64,000 nucleotides of DNA from Primula veris (lineage: Eukaryota > Streptophyta > Magnoliopsida > Ericales > Primulaceae), in NCBI GenBank assembly GCA_963682055.1, contig OY821742.1:16089752-16153751 (forward strand). Direction: 5' to 3'. The notes below the pieces were generated by a model. That model had not been told where the DNA came from. It saw only the letters and a list, made by a program, of their open reading frames with translations, and made no database searches. Positions 11,477-24,290 of this stretch are shown here, piece by piece (within the stretch, counting starts at the first letter, position 1; every line of letters begins with the position of its first letter). Both the position numbers and the translations under genes were made by a program.

Positions 11477-12150
11477 CATAAAAAAAAAAACCGTCATTGG
11501 CTCAAGCATGAATGATGGTTCCACCTTTGAAAATGTGGATATTAATGGTGTCCTTGCACCTGGATTTGGTGGTAAAAAATTCTTTATATAAAATTACTTA
11601 GAACTAGATAATGGTTCAAGCATGTGTAGTTTATATTCATTTTTAACAGACTTTTTTGTTAAGTAGATAAGTTTGCGGCTACTGTTTATTTTTCTACAGG
11701 AAACGATCGTAAGAAACGACGTGGAGTTTACAATGGTTCAACGGTTTTGCAAATGACACGAGCCACAGGAAGGTTAATTCAAGTTCGGCTTGATCCTGTT
11801 CACGGACAGCCAACAGGGAAAGGCATCTCCATTTTACTTTCACAAGCAATTGGAGGTGAAATATTGGTATCAAAATTTTAGATCACTTACTTATTAGGTT
11901 AATTTAAATTTTTTTTCCGATTTTAGAATTATTTACATTAAAAGTGTGCTTTTACAGTCGTACTTTGAATTTCAAACAAACGAGAACTTCCAACTATGTG
12001 GAATATCTATTCGCAAATGCTTTTCGCGAATTCAAAAATGAGTTGCACAAATATTTCAAAACATTCAGTCCGGAGGATGCAAAGTGTCACCCGATAGAAA
12101 ATCAGTTTGCACAACGGAAAAAAAACGTGCCCGGATTCTTAGTTTTAGTA
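10841..12150 (+). pseudogene. 5' part of a Transposase_24 (CACTA TNPA-like) gene, broken
   Basis: Exon-like blocks are separated by intron-like AT-rich DNA: the duplicated MAHEVEAR exon; 11505-11574 with a GTAAAA donor; 11700 to about 11866 after a TTCTACAG acceptor; and 11958 onward after TTTTACAG. The third block translates to KKRRGVYNGSTVLQMTRATG followed by HGQPTGKGISILLSQAIGG. This is characteristic of plant En/Spm-type Transposase_24 proteins. The fourth gives YLFANAFREFKNELHKYF, the helical region after it. The exons do not splice into one frame by eye, so the gene is decayed. It ends abruptly at a Copia LTR at about 12151, and its 3' part is found near 26024-28195. Confidence 0.6.
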
Positions 12151-13353
12151 TGCACGTATATTATAAAAGTAAATCATGTTTTACCTATAGGTTTAGATCA
12201 TACCGAATAACAAAAGGGAACAGATAGCGGTTGTGATGGAACAGATTTGCCTCAACTCTTCTACGTTATTCCTGAACTAGCACCTTGCTCCTTGAAAGAT
12301 GCTAGGCTCTTTGACTCTCTAGGCAATCTCGAAAATATAGTTATGAAAAACTTATTCTGCCAAGAAAAGGTGCGTGCTATATGTAGGCTAAGGTAGGGAC
12401 TTATAGGCTGATTAGGATAGAGCTCCTTAAAAAAAATTTGTGCTATCATATCTCCTTAAAACCCGAGATATACACAATCAATTTAAATCGTGATTTATTC
12501 CACTAAAGATCACGCTGAACTCTCTACCATAATCCGAATATCTAATTCGTTCCAATTGTCAAACATGTTCATTATCTCCCCACGTAAAAATTAATCAGAT
12601 ACTCATTTATTAAATTAAATCACTGACTGATTTCTTATTTAATAAACGTATTATCCATAAGCCTGTCCGCTTAACTTATTTGTCGTGTCGGATTATAAAT
12701 CCACCTGCATAGTTTACACGAACAAAACTTATAAGATTCCTCAAGGGAGTATCATCAATCCCTTACGGGACGTGCATTTATTTTATTACTAATAAACACT
12801 TATACGAATAATGCTGCCATCCAACTCGTTAAATTTATTGACTCGTGACGAATCTCACCATGTATGAATCAAAATGACAAACACATCCATACATGTCTAA
12901 ATAGAAATATAGGAATTAATAGCATAAACAATAAGCATGACCACGAGTTATAAATCATTATCTAGTCAGTTACCAAATGATTATTTCGTAACAAGCATGT
13001 TTAATACACACAAAGTGCTCTAGTAAATGGAGTTGGAATTTATCCGTTCCCTGTAGTCAAGACAGGCCTACTAAAACCACGTACTACAATTCTACTGATG
13101 GTGTGTCCATTTCGATCTAAAGTTGTAAACATATAACTTATATTCTATTAGAAACGACAGTCTAAACTTTCGTATGTAAGATGTACTCTACACACTAGAC
13201 CATCTACTAAATAGAATAATAAACATTTATTTAGTCATTTAAACATTGATGATAAATAACAATTACTCATATTATTCTCATTAAATAGATCAATTCAAAA
13301 CATTGTCAAATATAAATTCAAAAATAAGCATGTCTTTTAGTATATTTCTAACA
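12151..13353 (-). repeat. 3' LTR of the degenerate Copia element
   Basis: The right edge reads ...TTCTAACA followed by ATCTCCCATTA. In element orientation this is a TAATGGGAGAT polypurine tract followed by an LTR starting TGTTAGAAATATAC. The left edge is set at TGCACGTATATTA so that the LTR ends in TGCA. That edge is inferred, because the matching 5' LTR is missing. The length would be about 1.2 kb. Confidence 0.6.
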
Positions 13354-15390
13354 ATCTCCCATTATAGACTTAAAGCCTTGCTGACATACATCTCACTCAC
13401 ATGTTCTCCACATGCCTACTAAAAGTATTCGTCGGAAGACTTTTAGTGAATGGATCGGCTAGGTTGTTTGTCGATGCAATCTTAGTCACTACCACATCTC
13501 TTCTTTCTACGATCTCTCGTATAACGTGATACTTCTTCTGGATGTGCTTAGCCTTCTTGTGTGTTCTAGGTTCCTTCGTATTCGCAACGGCCCCACTATT
13601 ATCGTAATAAAGTGTAACAGGCGATTGTGCAGAACGTACCACACCAAGATCCAAAAGAAAGTTTCGGAGCCACACAGCCTCTCTAGCTGCCTCATTGGCA
13701 GCCACATACTCAGCTTCCATAGTTGAATCAGGAACGCAATCTTATTTGATGCTTCTCCAACTAATGACTCCACCTCCTAATGTGAACACCTTTCCAGAGG
13801 TTGATTTTCTGGAATCCATATCTGACTGAAAATCTGAGTCTGTATACCTAGTAGGCACTAGACTATCCGCATCGTAAACCAACATGTAATCTTTAGTTCT
13901 TTTCAGATACTTGATTATATGTTTTACTGCAGTCCAATGTTCCTACCCGGGATTAGACTGAAATCTGCTACCCATACCAACAGCAAAGCAGATATCAGGT
14001 CTAGTACACAGCATTGCGTACATCAGGCTTCCTACTGCCGAATCATAAATAACTGCCTTCATCTTATTTATCTCAATCTGAGTTGTAGGACACTGATTGA
14101 TTGATAAATGTATTCCATGCCGAAAAAGTAAGAAATCTTTCTTGGAATCCTGTATGCTGTAACGGGCGACACTATCATTGATATAGGATGCCTGAGATAA
14201 ACCCAACATTCTACATTTCCGATCACGTATAAGTTTGATCCCGAGAATGTGATCGGATTCTCCCAAATCCTTCATATCGAATTGTCCAGATAACCATACT
14301 TTGACCACCGATAATACTCCTACATCGTTTCCGATTAGTAGTATATCATCAACATATAGTATTAAAAACACATTAACGCCTCAATCATGCTTCATGTAAA
14401 CACATGACTCGTCATAACTCTGATTAAAACCGTAAGATTTAATGGCTTGGTCAAAGCGATTATTCCAAGACCCCGATGCTTGTTTAAGCCCATAAATGGA
14501 CCTTTTAAGCTTGCACACTAAATGATTTTGGTCCTTTGCTATGAATCCATCTGGTTGCACCATATAGATGCATTCCTCAAGACTTCCGTTAAGAAAAGAT
14601 GTCTTGACATCCATTTGCCAAATTTCGTAATCGAAATGATCCCCAATAGACAAGAGAATTCGGATAGACTTTTGCATGGCTACCAGCGAAAAGGTTTTCT
14701 CATAACCGATCTCTTCTTTCTGAGTAAACCCTTTCACAACAAGCCTTGCTTTAAAGGTTTCCACCTTACAGTCTGATCCTCTGTTTATCTTATAGATCCA
14801 CTTATATTCAATGGGTTTTATCCCCTCGGGTGGTTCTATAAGCTCCCAGACCTGATTAGAGTACACAGACCCCATCTCAGCATTCATTGCCTTTTGCCAG
14901 AGTTCTGCATTTTTGTCCTGAAGTGAATCTTTGTAGTTAACTAGTTCGGTATCTAACCCTTCCGGGATCCTCTCGAAAGATTCTCCCAAGAGTGTGTACC
15001 TTACCGGAGGGTTTATAGTCCTTCCACTATGACGAGATATTCTAGCATTATCTAATGGTATTGGCTCTGTGTCTTGTATTATTTCTTATTCTGTGGGTAA
15101 CTTAGAAATCTGTTCACGCAAGTTCACTCTCATCTCCTCTAAAACAATCCTACTTGTGGGTTTGTGGTTCATAATAAAGTCCTCTTCTAAGAATCAGACA
15201 TCAGTGCTAACCATGACCTTCTGATCCTTAGGACAATAGAATAAACCATCTTTCGTTCCTTTAGGGTACCCAACAAATAAACAAACATCTGTTCTAGACT
15301 CTAACTTGTCAGTCTTTACCTTAAGTACATGTGTCGGACTACCCCACACTCGAATATGTCTTAGACTAGGCTTACTCTACAATTCGTTTC
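13354..15390 (-). pseudogene. degenerate Copia pol (integrase end, RT, RNase H)
   Basis: Minus-strand blocks follow Copia pol order. 15370-15000 encodes the integrase C-terminal region (RVWGSPTHVLKVKTDKLE and VGYPKGTKDGLFYC-like motifs) with an in-frame stop. 14989-14381 encodes RT (KWIYKINRGSD, FKARLVVKGFTQ, QMDVKTSFLNG, YGLKQASGSW). 14371-13943 has the YVDD box (LYVDDILLIGND) and LGIKLIRDR. 13773-13397 is RNase H (EAEYVAANEAAREAVWLR and YYDNSGAVANTKEPRTH with KHIQKKYHVIREI). Frames change between blocks and stops are present. Gag, protease and the integrase core are absent: the element stops at the Gypsy LTR junction near 15391. Confidence 0.88.
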
Positions 15391-15391
15391 C

Positions 15392-16085
15392 TTAGTATTA
15401 TGTTAACTTAATATTAATAAAAGGTTTAGGGAGTAATGCCCTGCTTTTTGTTAAAACGTTTGTATTAATGATGACTACGTGCTTTTTACATATTGATTAG
15501 AAGGAATTCTATCAATAATAATGATTATTTATTATGAAGAAAATTTTGTTGTTATTGTGAGGTTATCAATTTTTGACTAATTGTCAACTTTTGGCACATT
15601 TAATACTTAGTAAGAAAACTCTCTAACTTTCAAGCTAGTTTAACATAATTATATAATAACCATAGCTCATGTTCTACTAAGTATTATCATCCGTTTGTAA
15701 AGATTCTACTATTTTTTACAAATGTGGAGCTTTTGAATAAGTTATCATTAATATAAATATTTTAATACAAGTGGTGGTTAATACTTTTCCGAAAACCTTT
15801 ATCTCATAAAATTAAAAATAAAACACTTCGAATCATTAATAAAAATATTTGTTTTGTCCTCTAAATTTAAGCTTCGAATAATATAAAGGCCTTCTAAGTT
15901 ATAAAAATTATTAAAAGGTTCCTAATTGTGAGATTGTTACACTTTACCTCGTTAATATTTTATTTTCTTTCGCAGCAATTTCGTTTTGAAGTATCTTAAG
16001 TAAATTCATTGTGTACGATATAATTGGGTTATCCCGAGAAGATAATACTCAACTACCACCTAAACTTGGGTGTGTTTTTAGAAGA
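15392..16085 (+). repeat. 5' LTR of Gypsy, probably 5'-truncated
   Basis: This matches 25268-25968 from TTAGTATTATGT to GGGTGTGTTTTTAGAAGA with scattered differences and small indels. It does not begin with TG at the similarity edge and abuts truncated Copia pol. Together with the polypurine tract at 24291 this suggests that it is only the last ~690 bp of a longer LTR. Confidence 0.85.
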
Positions 16086-16092
16086 GACAAGT

Positions 16093-16113
16093 TTTCCGGC
16101 ACCGCTGCCGGGG
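16093..16113 (+). promoter_or_regulatory. primer binding site, tRNA-Asp type
   Basis: TCCGGCACCGCTGCCGGGGA lies a few bases after the LTR end. It resembles TGGCGCCGTTGCCGGGGA, the complement of plant tRNA-Asp 3' ends used by many Athila/Tat elements, with about three mismatches. Confidence 0.7.
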
Positions 16114-16527
16114 AATTCTACATTAAGGTCTTCAAGTACTGTAAGTATGTTTTTAGTTAATTAATATGTGAAAAAAAAATTATAAAAATAAAATAAAATG
16201 AAACCAAATATTAATCGTACTCTTAGAGAATTAGAATATTTATTAGCCTTGATACTCGTCATATATCTTGTTACATACCTAATTTTTCTGTTTATAATAA
16301 TGTTGAGATATAATTATTTCTAGTTTTTCTTTAAATAATAGTAATACTAAAATACTATAGTAAGTAGAATTTTATATTAGTTTCAACCTAAAAATATAAA
16401 TAAATAATAATAATAACTATATATATATATATATATATATTAATAGTATAATATCTAAGTATTTGAGTTTTCTTACTTCAAGGCATAGTGAAATACAATA
16501 ATAGTTGTCTTTTAATTTAAATAGTCT

Positions 16528-17935
16528 ATGTCATCTTGGACTCGTAGTCAAACAGACCGACTAATTAGAGAACACGTAGAACTTGATAGTATCACTCTTT
16601 TACCACGTAATTTTACACTTAATAATTTAATGGACCAAAATCAACAAAACGAACATAATTTCGAATCTGAAATGGAACAAAATGAACATGATAGGAGAAG
16701 TAATGCCGGAGATAATGTTATAAATGAAGAACCTAGAACATTACGACAATATCTTGTGCCCGAATGCGAACCAACTCCATGTATTATTTTGCCTCAAAAC
16801 GCAAACCAATTTAATTTTAGACCAGGCATAATCCAACTCTTGCCAACTTTTCATGGAATGGACTCTGAAAGTCCATACTTATTTATTAAAGATTTTGAGG
16901 ACTTGTGGTAACAATAGAAGATAGAAATTGCCAAATAGAAATAACAAAACTTAAATTTTTTCCATTTGCACTTAAAGATAGAGCAAAAGAATGGTTAAAT
17001 GGTTTAAAACATTTTTCTATCTGAACATGGCGTTACATGACAATAGAATTTTTTAAGAAATATCTTCCCGTTCATCGAACAAACACTGTAAAAAGACATA
17101 TTATGAGTTTTTCTCAAAACAAAAAAGAAAATTTTTATAAGTGTTGGGAACGTTACAAAGATCTTATAAATACATGTCCACACCATGGTTTTGAAAAATG
17201 GCGCATTATAAGTTTTTTTTATGATGGTCTAAATTCTTAAACACGACAATTTGTTGATATGATGTGTCAATGCCAATTTTTAAACAAACAACCAGACGAA
17301 ACATTCGATTATTTAAATGCTCTTCTGAAAATGCACAAGCATGGGAATCGTTAGGTCCATTAAAAAAAGATTCTAAAAATACATCTCTTGGTCGAGAAAT
17401 GTATCAACTTAGTGAACAAGACGCCTTAAATGCTAAAATTACAGCTTTATCTAGAAAAGTAGAGAAATTAATAATAAAGAAACCAAACTCTAACTCTACC
17501 CAAATAGCAGAAGTATGCAGAATATGCGCCATAGTAGGTCATACAACAATGGAATGTAGTCTTATGCCAATACTTGATAATAAGGAAGAACAAGTAAATG
17601 TTATAGGACAATATAAAATAAATGAAAATGGCCCTTACTCAAACATTTATAATCCCGGTTGCAGAAATCATCCTAATTTAAGATGGGAAAATAATTTCAC
17701 TGAAAATCCTTCTCAAAATGTACAAGGACCTATCGGATACCCACCGTATCAACGACAGAGTAACCCTGTTAAACAATCTTATCAAGCTCCACCTCCTAAT
17801 TATCAAAGAGATAAAATTTTAGAGGATACATTAAAAGAGTTTATGCAATTTTCTATGAATATTCAAAATGCCCAAGCGATTAAGGACTTAAGAACGAGTG
17901 TTTCCCAATTAACTAATTCACTTCAAGTATAATAA
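16528..17935 (+). pseudogene. Gypsy gag, broken by stops and frameshifts
   Basis: Gag builds the particle that packages element RNA. Blocks: 16528-16911 (gag N-terminus, ending in LLPTFHGMDSESPYLFIKDF); a frame shift, then LKFFPFALKDRAKEWLNGL near 16950; 17037-17240 (FFKKYLP, SFSQNKKENFYKCWERYKD, CPHHGFEKW), the retrotransposon gag core; and 17264-17932. The last block has a CCHC knuckle CRICAIVGHTTMEC (about 17516-17557) and a Q/N/P-rich tail. At least three stops or frameshifts divide it, so no full Gag can be made. Confidence 0.85.
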
Positions 17936-18144
17936 AAAGGAAAATTTCCTGCCCAAACCAGGACTAATCCACAAGGGCAATTTCAAGTTACTAATATTCC
18001 TTCATTGTTAGGAGAATCCACTCTCCATGAACAAGTGCAATCAATAACAATTCTAAGAAGTGGTAAGGAAATTGATAAGACTATTCCTTCCACTGTTTCA
18101 GAACCTCTTGACAAATCGTCTCAAGAAATTCTGAACGGAATTTC

Positions 18145-18408
18145 TTGACTGACCTTCCAGTTTTAAATGAAAGCGATAAAACTAATTCTATAAAAGTAAC
18201 TGAAAATGCAAAAGATCAATCTAAAGAAATGGAAATAGACACGACACCAACAATAGAAATAAATTCTCAATATAAGGTCGCTGCACCTTTTCCACAAAGA
18301 CTCCAAAAACCTATATCGTCAAGTAATAATGATGATATTTATGAGATATTTAAACAAGTCAAGATAAACATTCCTTTTCTTTATGCAATTAAACAAGTCC
18401 CTTCATAA
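18145..18408 (+). pseudogene. gag-protease linker of the Gypsy polyprotein
   Basis: 87 aa rich in K, E, N and S, with PPFPQRL-like and FKQVKINIPFLYAIKQVPS motifs. The latter is the segment just upstream of the protease in Athila/Tat polyproteins. A stop near 18407 separates it from the protease block that begins 20 bases later. Confidence 0.7.
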
Positions 18409-18426
18409 GCCAAATTTTTAAAAGAC

Positions 18427-18966
18427 TTGTGTACTATTAAAAAACATCATCATGTTAAGAAGAAAGCTTTTCTTATGGAACAAGTAAGTGCAATTCTTCA
18501 AAATAAAACACCTCCTAAATATAAGGATCCAGGTTGTCCAACAATCTCTTGTATTATTGGAAACAATAAAATTGAAAAAGCTTTGCTGGACCTAGGTGCT
18601 AGTGTTAACCTGCTACCATACACCATGTATGAGCAACTAGGATTAGGAGAATTACAACCAACCCATGCCACATTACAATTAGTTGATAGATCTATAAAAT
18701 TTCTAAGAGGAATCATAGAGGATGTATTGGTCCAAGTTGAAAATTTCTACTTTCATGTAGACTTCATTGTTCTAGACACGCATCCTGAGTACGACCCTAA
18801 ATCAAATATTCCTGTTATCTTAGGACGACCATTCTTGGCAACATCTAATGCATTAATTAATTGTCAAAATGGAATAATGAACTTATCGTTTGGAAATATG
18901 ACTTCCGAATTAAATATTTTTAATGTGTTAAAACAACCCTGGGAAGAGAAACTGTCCATGAGGTAA
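18427..18966 (+). pseudogene. Gypsy aspartic protease region
   Basis: Contains ALLDLGASVNLLPYTMYEQL with LGLGELQPT, and IPVILGRPFLATSNALINC further on. These are hallmarks of the retropepsin-like protease in this lineage, which has DLGAS rather than DSGA. This 179 aa frame covers the domain but is cut off from gag and RT by stops. Confidence 0.85.
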
Positions 18967-19462
18967 CTCGTGTAGATACTCTAATCCAAAACACATTTGA
19001 TAAAACAATCATAGAAGTTCTTTTACAATGTGAGTTGGAAAGTAATAATGAGAAAGTTGAAATAAATTTCGAGAATGATATTATCGGATGTCAACCATGC
19101 TTAGACAATTGTGAATTATTTACCATTGGAAATTGGAGACCACGTTTTGAAGAACTTCCACCAAGTGAATCAAAACCATCACCTTCTAGTGAATTCCACC
19201 AAACTTAGAGTTAAAACAATTACCATCTACACTTAAGCACGATTTTTTAGGAGAAAACAAAACTTACCATGTCGTAATTTCTTCATCTTTAGAGCCAATT
19301 CAGGAGGAAAATTTGCTAAATATATTAAAAAGTCATAAGTCAGCCATATGTTGGTCAATTGCAGATCTTAAGGGTATAAGCCCTTTAATATGTACACATA
19401 GAATATTATTAGAAGAAGAAGCAAAACCAACTAGGTAACCTCAGCGTAGACTAAATCCTAAC

Positions 19463-20857
19463 ATGAAGCAAGTGGTCCGATCAGAAGTTCTTAAAATGCT
19501 AGACGTTGGAATTATCTACCCAATTTCAGACAGCCAATGGGTTAGTCTAACACAGGTAGTTCCTAAAAAATCAGGTTTCACTGTTGTAACTAATGAAAAA
19601 GATGAACTACTTCCAACACGTGTCACCACTGGATGGCGCGTGTTCATTGACTACCAAAAGTTAAATGTTGTAACTCGTAAAGATCATTTTCCACTCCCAT
19701 TCCTTGACCAAGTACTTGAAAGAGTAGCTGGTCCTTCTTATTACTGTTTTCTTGATGGTTATTCGGGATATAATCAAATTGAAATTGCCCTAGAAGACCA
19801 AGAAAAAACTACTTTTACTTGTCCATTTTGTATTTTTGCATATCGAATAATGCCTTTTGGTCTATGTAATGCCCCTGCCACCTTCCAAAGGTGCATAATG
19901 TCACTATTTAGTTACATGGTCGAAAACTTTTTAGAGGTATTTATGAACGACTTTACAATTTTTGGTGATAATTTCGATCAATGTTTAGCCAATCTTGAAA
20001 AGGTTCTTATTCATTGTGAAGAAACAAACTTAGTGCTTAATTGGGAAAAGTGTCACTTTATGGTAGATCAAGTTATCGTACTAGGTCACGTAATATCCTC
20101 TAATGGTATGGAAGTAGATAAAGTAAAAGTATAATTAATTGAAAAATTACCTCCACCACGAACTGTAAAAGATATTAGATCATTTCTTGGACATGCTGGT
20201 TTCTATAGGAGATTTATAAAAGATTTCAGTACTATTTCACGTCCTCTATGTCATCTCCTAGGCAATGATATACCTTTTATTTCGAACGAGGCATGCCAAA
20301 AGGCATTTGATATTTTAAAAAGTATGTTAACCTCTTCGCCCATAATGAAACCTCCTGATTGGAGTCTTCTGTTTGATATTATGTGTGATGCTAGTGATTA
20401 TGGAATAGGAGATGTGTTAGGACAACGCAAAGATAAAAAACCATATGTTATTTCCTATGCAAGTAAAACTCTTGACAGTGCCCAAATGAATTATTCAACA
20501 ACAGAAAAAGAAATGCTAGAAGTAGTATTTGCCTTAGACAAATTTCGTTCATATTTGGTAGGATCTTCAGTTGTAGTATTTATAGACCATGCTGCTCTTA
20601 AATACTTTATGTCAAAGTTAGATGCTAAGCCTAGACTATTACGTTGGATACTTTTATTACAAGAATTTAATGTATCAGTAAAAGATAAAAAAGGGGTAGA
20701 AAATGTAGTTGCCAACCATCTATCTAGACTCACTTATGATTTTAGAGATGATGGAAAATCAATAGGAGACACTTTTCCTGATGAACGATTATTTAGTGTT
20801 TCACAACTAACATGGTTTGCAGATATTGCTTTCTTGTCACAAACACACTACCTTTAG
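19463..20857 (+). pseudogene. Gypsy reverse transcriptase and RNase H, catalytically damaged
   Basis: RT motifs in order: WRVFIDYQKLN, FLDGYSGYNQI (first catalytic Asp), RIMPFGLCNAPATFQRCIM, then FMNDFTIFGD where the family has FMDD or YMDD. The aac codon replaces the first Asp of the catalytic pair. A stop at about 20132 interrupts the frame, which resumes with RSFLGHAGFYRRFIKDFS. RNase H follows (FDIMCDASDYGIG, EKEMLEVVFALDKFRSYL, FIDHAALKY). Its last motif reads VANHLSRL where ADHLSRL is usual. Both enzymes are likely dead. Confidence 0.9.
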
Positions 20858-22026
20858 ATTTCACTGCACACGATCGTAAAAAATTCTTGCATGAAGTTAA
20901 AAAGTTTTATTGGGATGATCCCTATCTTTTTAAATATTGTGCTGGCCAAATTTATAGAAAATGTGTACCAGATAGTGAATTTGATAGTATCATTAAATTT
21001 TGTCATAGTGAAGCATATGGTTGTCATTTTTCATTTAAGAAAACTACGGTAAAAAATTTAGAAAGTGGATTTTACTGGCCGTCAATGTTTAAAGACACTT
21101 ACGAATTTTGGAAAGCTTGTGATAAATGCCAAAAATTAGGAGGAATGTCTAGAAGACATATGATGCCCTTAACACCAATTTTAATTATCGAAATTTTTTA
21201 TTGTTGGGGTATAGATTTCATGGGACCTTTTTCTAATTCTTTTGGTAATCTTTACATACTTGTTGCTGTTAATTATGTGAGTAAGTGGGTAGAAGCAATT
21301 GCTTGTAAAAATGATGATGCCAAAACTGTAGTAAACTTTTTAAAGGAAAATATTATTTCTCGATGTGGAGTTCCAAAAGTTTTAATTAGTGATAATGGCA
21401 CACATTTTTGCAATCGAATGCTTGAAAGGATTTTAATAAAATATGGTGTTACTCATAAAATTGCTACAACTTACCACCCTCAAACAAATGGACAAGCTGA
21501 ATTAGCAAACAGAGAGATAAAACGAGTTCTAAAAAAAACAGTAAATCCTGATAGGAAAGATTGGTCTAATCGATTAAAAGATACACTTTGGGCATATCGT
21601 ACAGCATACAAAACAATTTTAGGAATGTCTCTTTATCGTCTAGTATTTGGAAAACCATGTCATCTCCCTGTAGAATTAGAGCATAAAGCGTTTTGGGCAA
21701 TTGAAAATCTTAATTTTGAAAAAGATGATGCAGGAAACCTACGTAAGCTACAATTAAATGAATTAGAAGAAATAAGAAATGATGCTTACGAGAATTCTAA
21801 AACTGAAAGAGCACGTCAGAAATTATTTCACGATAAATCAATTCTCCGTAAAGAATTTCAACCATTAGACAAAGTTTTACTTTACAACTCAAGACTTCAT
21901 TTGTTTCCTTGTAAACTTAGAACAAAGTGGAGCGGTCCTTATATTGTAATAAAAGTATTTCCTTATGGTGCGGTAGAAATTGAGAATCCAAAAAATGGAA
22001 ACAAATTCACTGTTAATGGCCAATGA
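20812..22026 (+). CDS. Gypsy integrase domain (404 aa open frame)
   Basis: Integrase joins the cDNA to the host chromosome. An HHCC zinc-binding region is seen (HSEAYGCHF ... CDKCQKLG, about residues 65-110). The DDE core follows with [18 protein letters not shown] and [12 protein letters not shown], and then the conserved [13 protein letters not shown] and [13 protein letters not shown] motifs. No chromodomain follows. The frame overlaps the RNase H frame by about 45 bases, so it arose by a frameshift in the original polyprotein and not as a separate gene; the first methionine is arbitrary. It is the only pol domain of this element without a visible lesion. Confidence 0.88.
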   Translation: MVCRYCFLVTNTLPLDFTAHDRKKFLHEVKKFYWDDPYLFKYCAGQIYRKCVPDSEFDSIIKFCHSEAYGCHFSFKKTTVKNLESGFYWPSMFKDTYEFWKACDKCQKLGGMSRRHMMPLTPILIIEIFYCWGIDFMGPFSNSFGNLYILVAVNYVSKWVEAIACKNDDAKTVVNFLKENIISRCGVPKVLISDNGTHFCNRMLERILIKYGVTHKIATTYHPQTNGQAELANREIKRVLKKTVNPDRKDWSNRLKDTLWAYRTAYKTILGMSLYRLVFGKPCHLPVELEHKAFWAIENLNFEKDDAGNLRKLQLNELEEIRNDAYENSKTERARQKLFHDKSILRKEFQPLDKVLLYNSRLHLFPCKLRTKWSGPYIVIKVFPYGAVEIENPKNGNKFTVNGQ

Positions 22027-22297
22027 TTAAAACCATTTTTCACTTATCCGAAAATGGAAGTTACAACAGACTGTTTGGCTGATCCAATTTATAAAAATTA
22101 AAATTTTTACTAGCAATTATAGTCCGGTATAGCCACATATTGTTTGGACTATGTACATTTACCTTCAAACGTAGGAAGAAAAGTAGTACTTGTGTTTTCG
22201 CGTGAAGATATGTCCTTACCCAACATATATAATTGGTAAGATATTGAGGGCAATGTTGATTTTAGTTGTGGGTGGAGGGAAGTAGTAGTAGTTTAAG

Positions 22298-22335
<38 letters not shown>

Positions 22336-24290
22336 TGATAATAATAATAATAATAATGTACTTGTTTTCTATTTTCTCTTTAGTTCTAATGACAGATGGT
22401 CCGAGAAATAAACATATAGATGGTCGGTTATTGGTGTTTTTGATGTGCATACGATGTTTGCTCCCAAAGGATGTTAGTACTGTAATCCAGTTCAAGGCTA
22501 AAGAGGTGAGGAAGAAGGAATTACAAGGAAAGTCATATAGCGGTAAAAGTGGATATGCTCGAAGAAGAAGAGCTAGCTTTTTGTATGTATGCGACAAATG
22601 TTCTAGGACAAATTGCAGAGACGGTTTTAGGTTAGTCGACAATGGATACAATGCGAAAAAATGCGACAAAGGTGTTTTTTTTAACATGCAATATATTTCT
22701 AAAGTGGGAATTTATTAGAGGTAGAGTAAGCGAAGATGCTGAGACACTCCGCAAAATGTATTCCTGCTCAAGATGTCATGTCTGTATATGTATATATGTA
22801 TGTATATATTTTTATGTATGTATAAAACTAGTACTTTCGTGATCAAATAATATTAGATAAAAAAAAATCATCATTCATGAAAATAAAAATAACTTAATGT
22901 GGCCGACCCCATAATGTGTAGGATGGAAGCTTCTGATGATGTGTTACTACGATTTCTAAGCTTCATAGGAGGTAGAGTAAGCAAAAGCTGAGACACTCCT
23001 GCTTGATAAATGCATATGAAACTATATAAAAATAATAAGAGATTTTGTATGAATGAAGTAAACCACCTTTCATGGGACCGAACTCGTGACCTGAAGGTAG
23101 AGTAAGCGAATGCTGAGACACCCAGAAGTTAGTTCTTCATAACGATGATATCTAAGAGTTTTGATAGTCTGTCTCGACAAATTTATTTTTTTCAGAATAA
23201 ATTGAGCCTTTCAAATCAAATAAATTTAAAAATAAAAGAATTGTAGGTAAATGATTAATCTTATATGAACCGAACATGTACTAGTTCCTTTTTAAAGTTA
23301 TCAGGGACAAGCTAATGAGAGTATAAAATATTATGACCGGTTATGTAGAATTGTTTGACGATACATTTTATGTGTATTTTAATGAATAATCATATATTTT
23401 TTAGAAACAATTAGCAATTGTATAAAAGTTTACTAATTTTTGATATAAGTTTTACCCTAGAATTGTACACTAATTGAACTATCATGTTTGATTTATTGAG
23501 TTATCATGTATAGAAAGGGGGTAATAGAAAAAAATGAGCTAAGGAGAAACCTTGAACGTGGAATCCAACATTGGGTGTGACGGTATAGTGGTAAAGTTGA
23601 TGAATTGAGTGCCTCCAGCGATGCAAAAATCTAGGTAAACGGGGGTGTAATAATAATTCACTTCGCATGCACTCCGGTATACAGAAATGCTTTATAAAAT
23701 GCAAACACATGTAGTCAAAAAGCGGGAAAAAAAAAATAATAAGAAGAATAACTTGTTGGAGGATTGGCAAAGTTGAAAATAAAAAGAGAAAAAAAAATAT
23801 AAAGTCGCTAATTTACATTATTGTTGCTATTATTGTCCCAACAATTAATCAAGGTCAATGCTAGTTGTGCAATGTCTATTTATTAAAAAAAAACTTGTGC
23901 ACGTTAAAGTGGCGTTTATACGGTTGTTAATTATTTATCGACTTGAATATATGATTATTCGAGATTCGAATGGAGATGAGTCATAAAATATTTTCAAGTT
24001 TTTCTACATAATTAGTCTTTTTATTCTAAACTTTTGCATTAGATAAGCTTTGATAACTAATAGATTAAGTATGGCATATTTTTTTGAAACCAAAGGAACT
24101 AGTTTATGATGTTTGTGGGTGTCTTTTTAGTAAACCCTCACGAGACAAAACTCGTCCTCTTACACTTTAGAGGTTTAACGACTTGTTGCATACGCTAAAT
24201 GCAACCATGATTCCTAGAAAAATGAGTTAGGAGTAGTTAACTAAGAAATTAAACTTAATCTTGCAAAACTTGGGACGAGTATTGAGTTAG
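22027..24290 (+). other. long non-coding 3' region of the Gypsy element
   Basis: After pol comes the lineage-typical transition with GATATTGAGGGCAATGTTGA at about 22240. The rest is AT-rich and contains an (AT)n run near 22300-22331. The frames at 22266-22718 lack known motifs; no env-like ORF with a signal and membrane segment could be supported. Confidence 0.6.
22717..23125 (+). repeat. three dispersed copies of a ~30 bp motif
   Basis: GGTAGAGTAAGCGAAGATGC followed by TGAGACACTCC occurs at 22720-22752. Diverged copies lie at about 22970-23002 and 23095-23125. Spacing is 250 and 125 bp. The intervening sequences are partly alike (coding-free, ATGAA-rich). Confidence 0.75.

Noticed and set aside
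22266..22718. 150 aa ORF with a possible membrane segment after Gypsy pol (env-like candidate)
   Set aside because: The hydrophobic part is made by an AT/ATA microsatellite and the rest has no env signature.
23580..23640. tRNA-like GGTATAGTGGTAAAG in the Gypsy 3' region
   Set aside because: Only an A-box-like stretch is present; there is no B box or cloverleaf.
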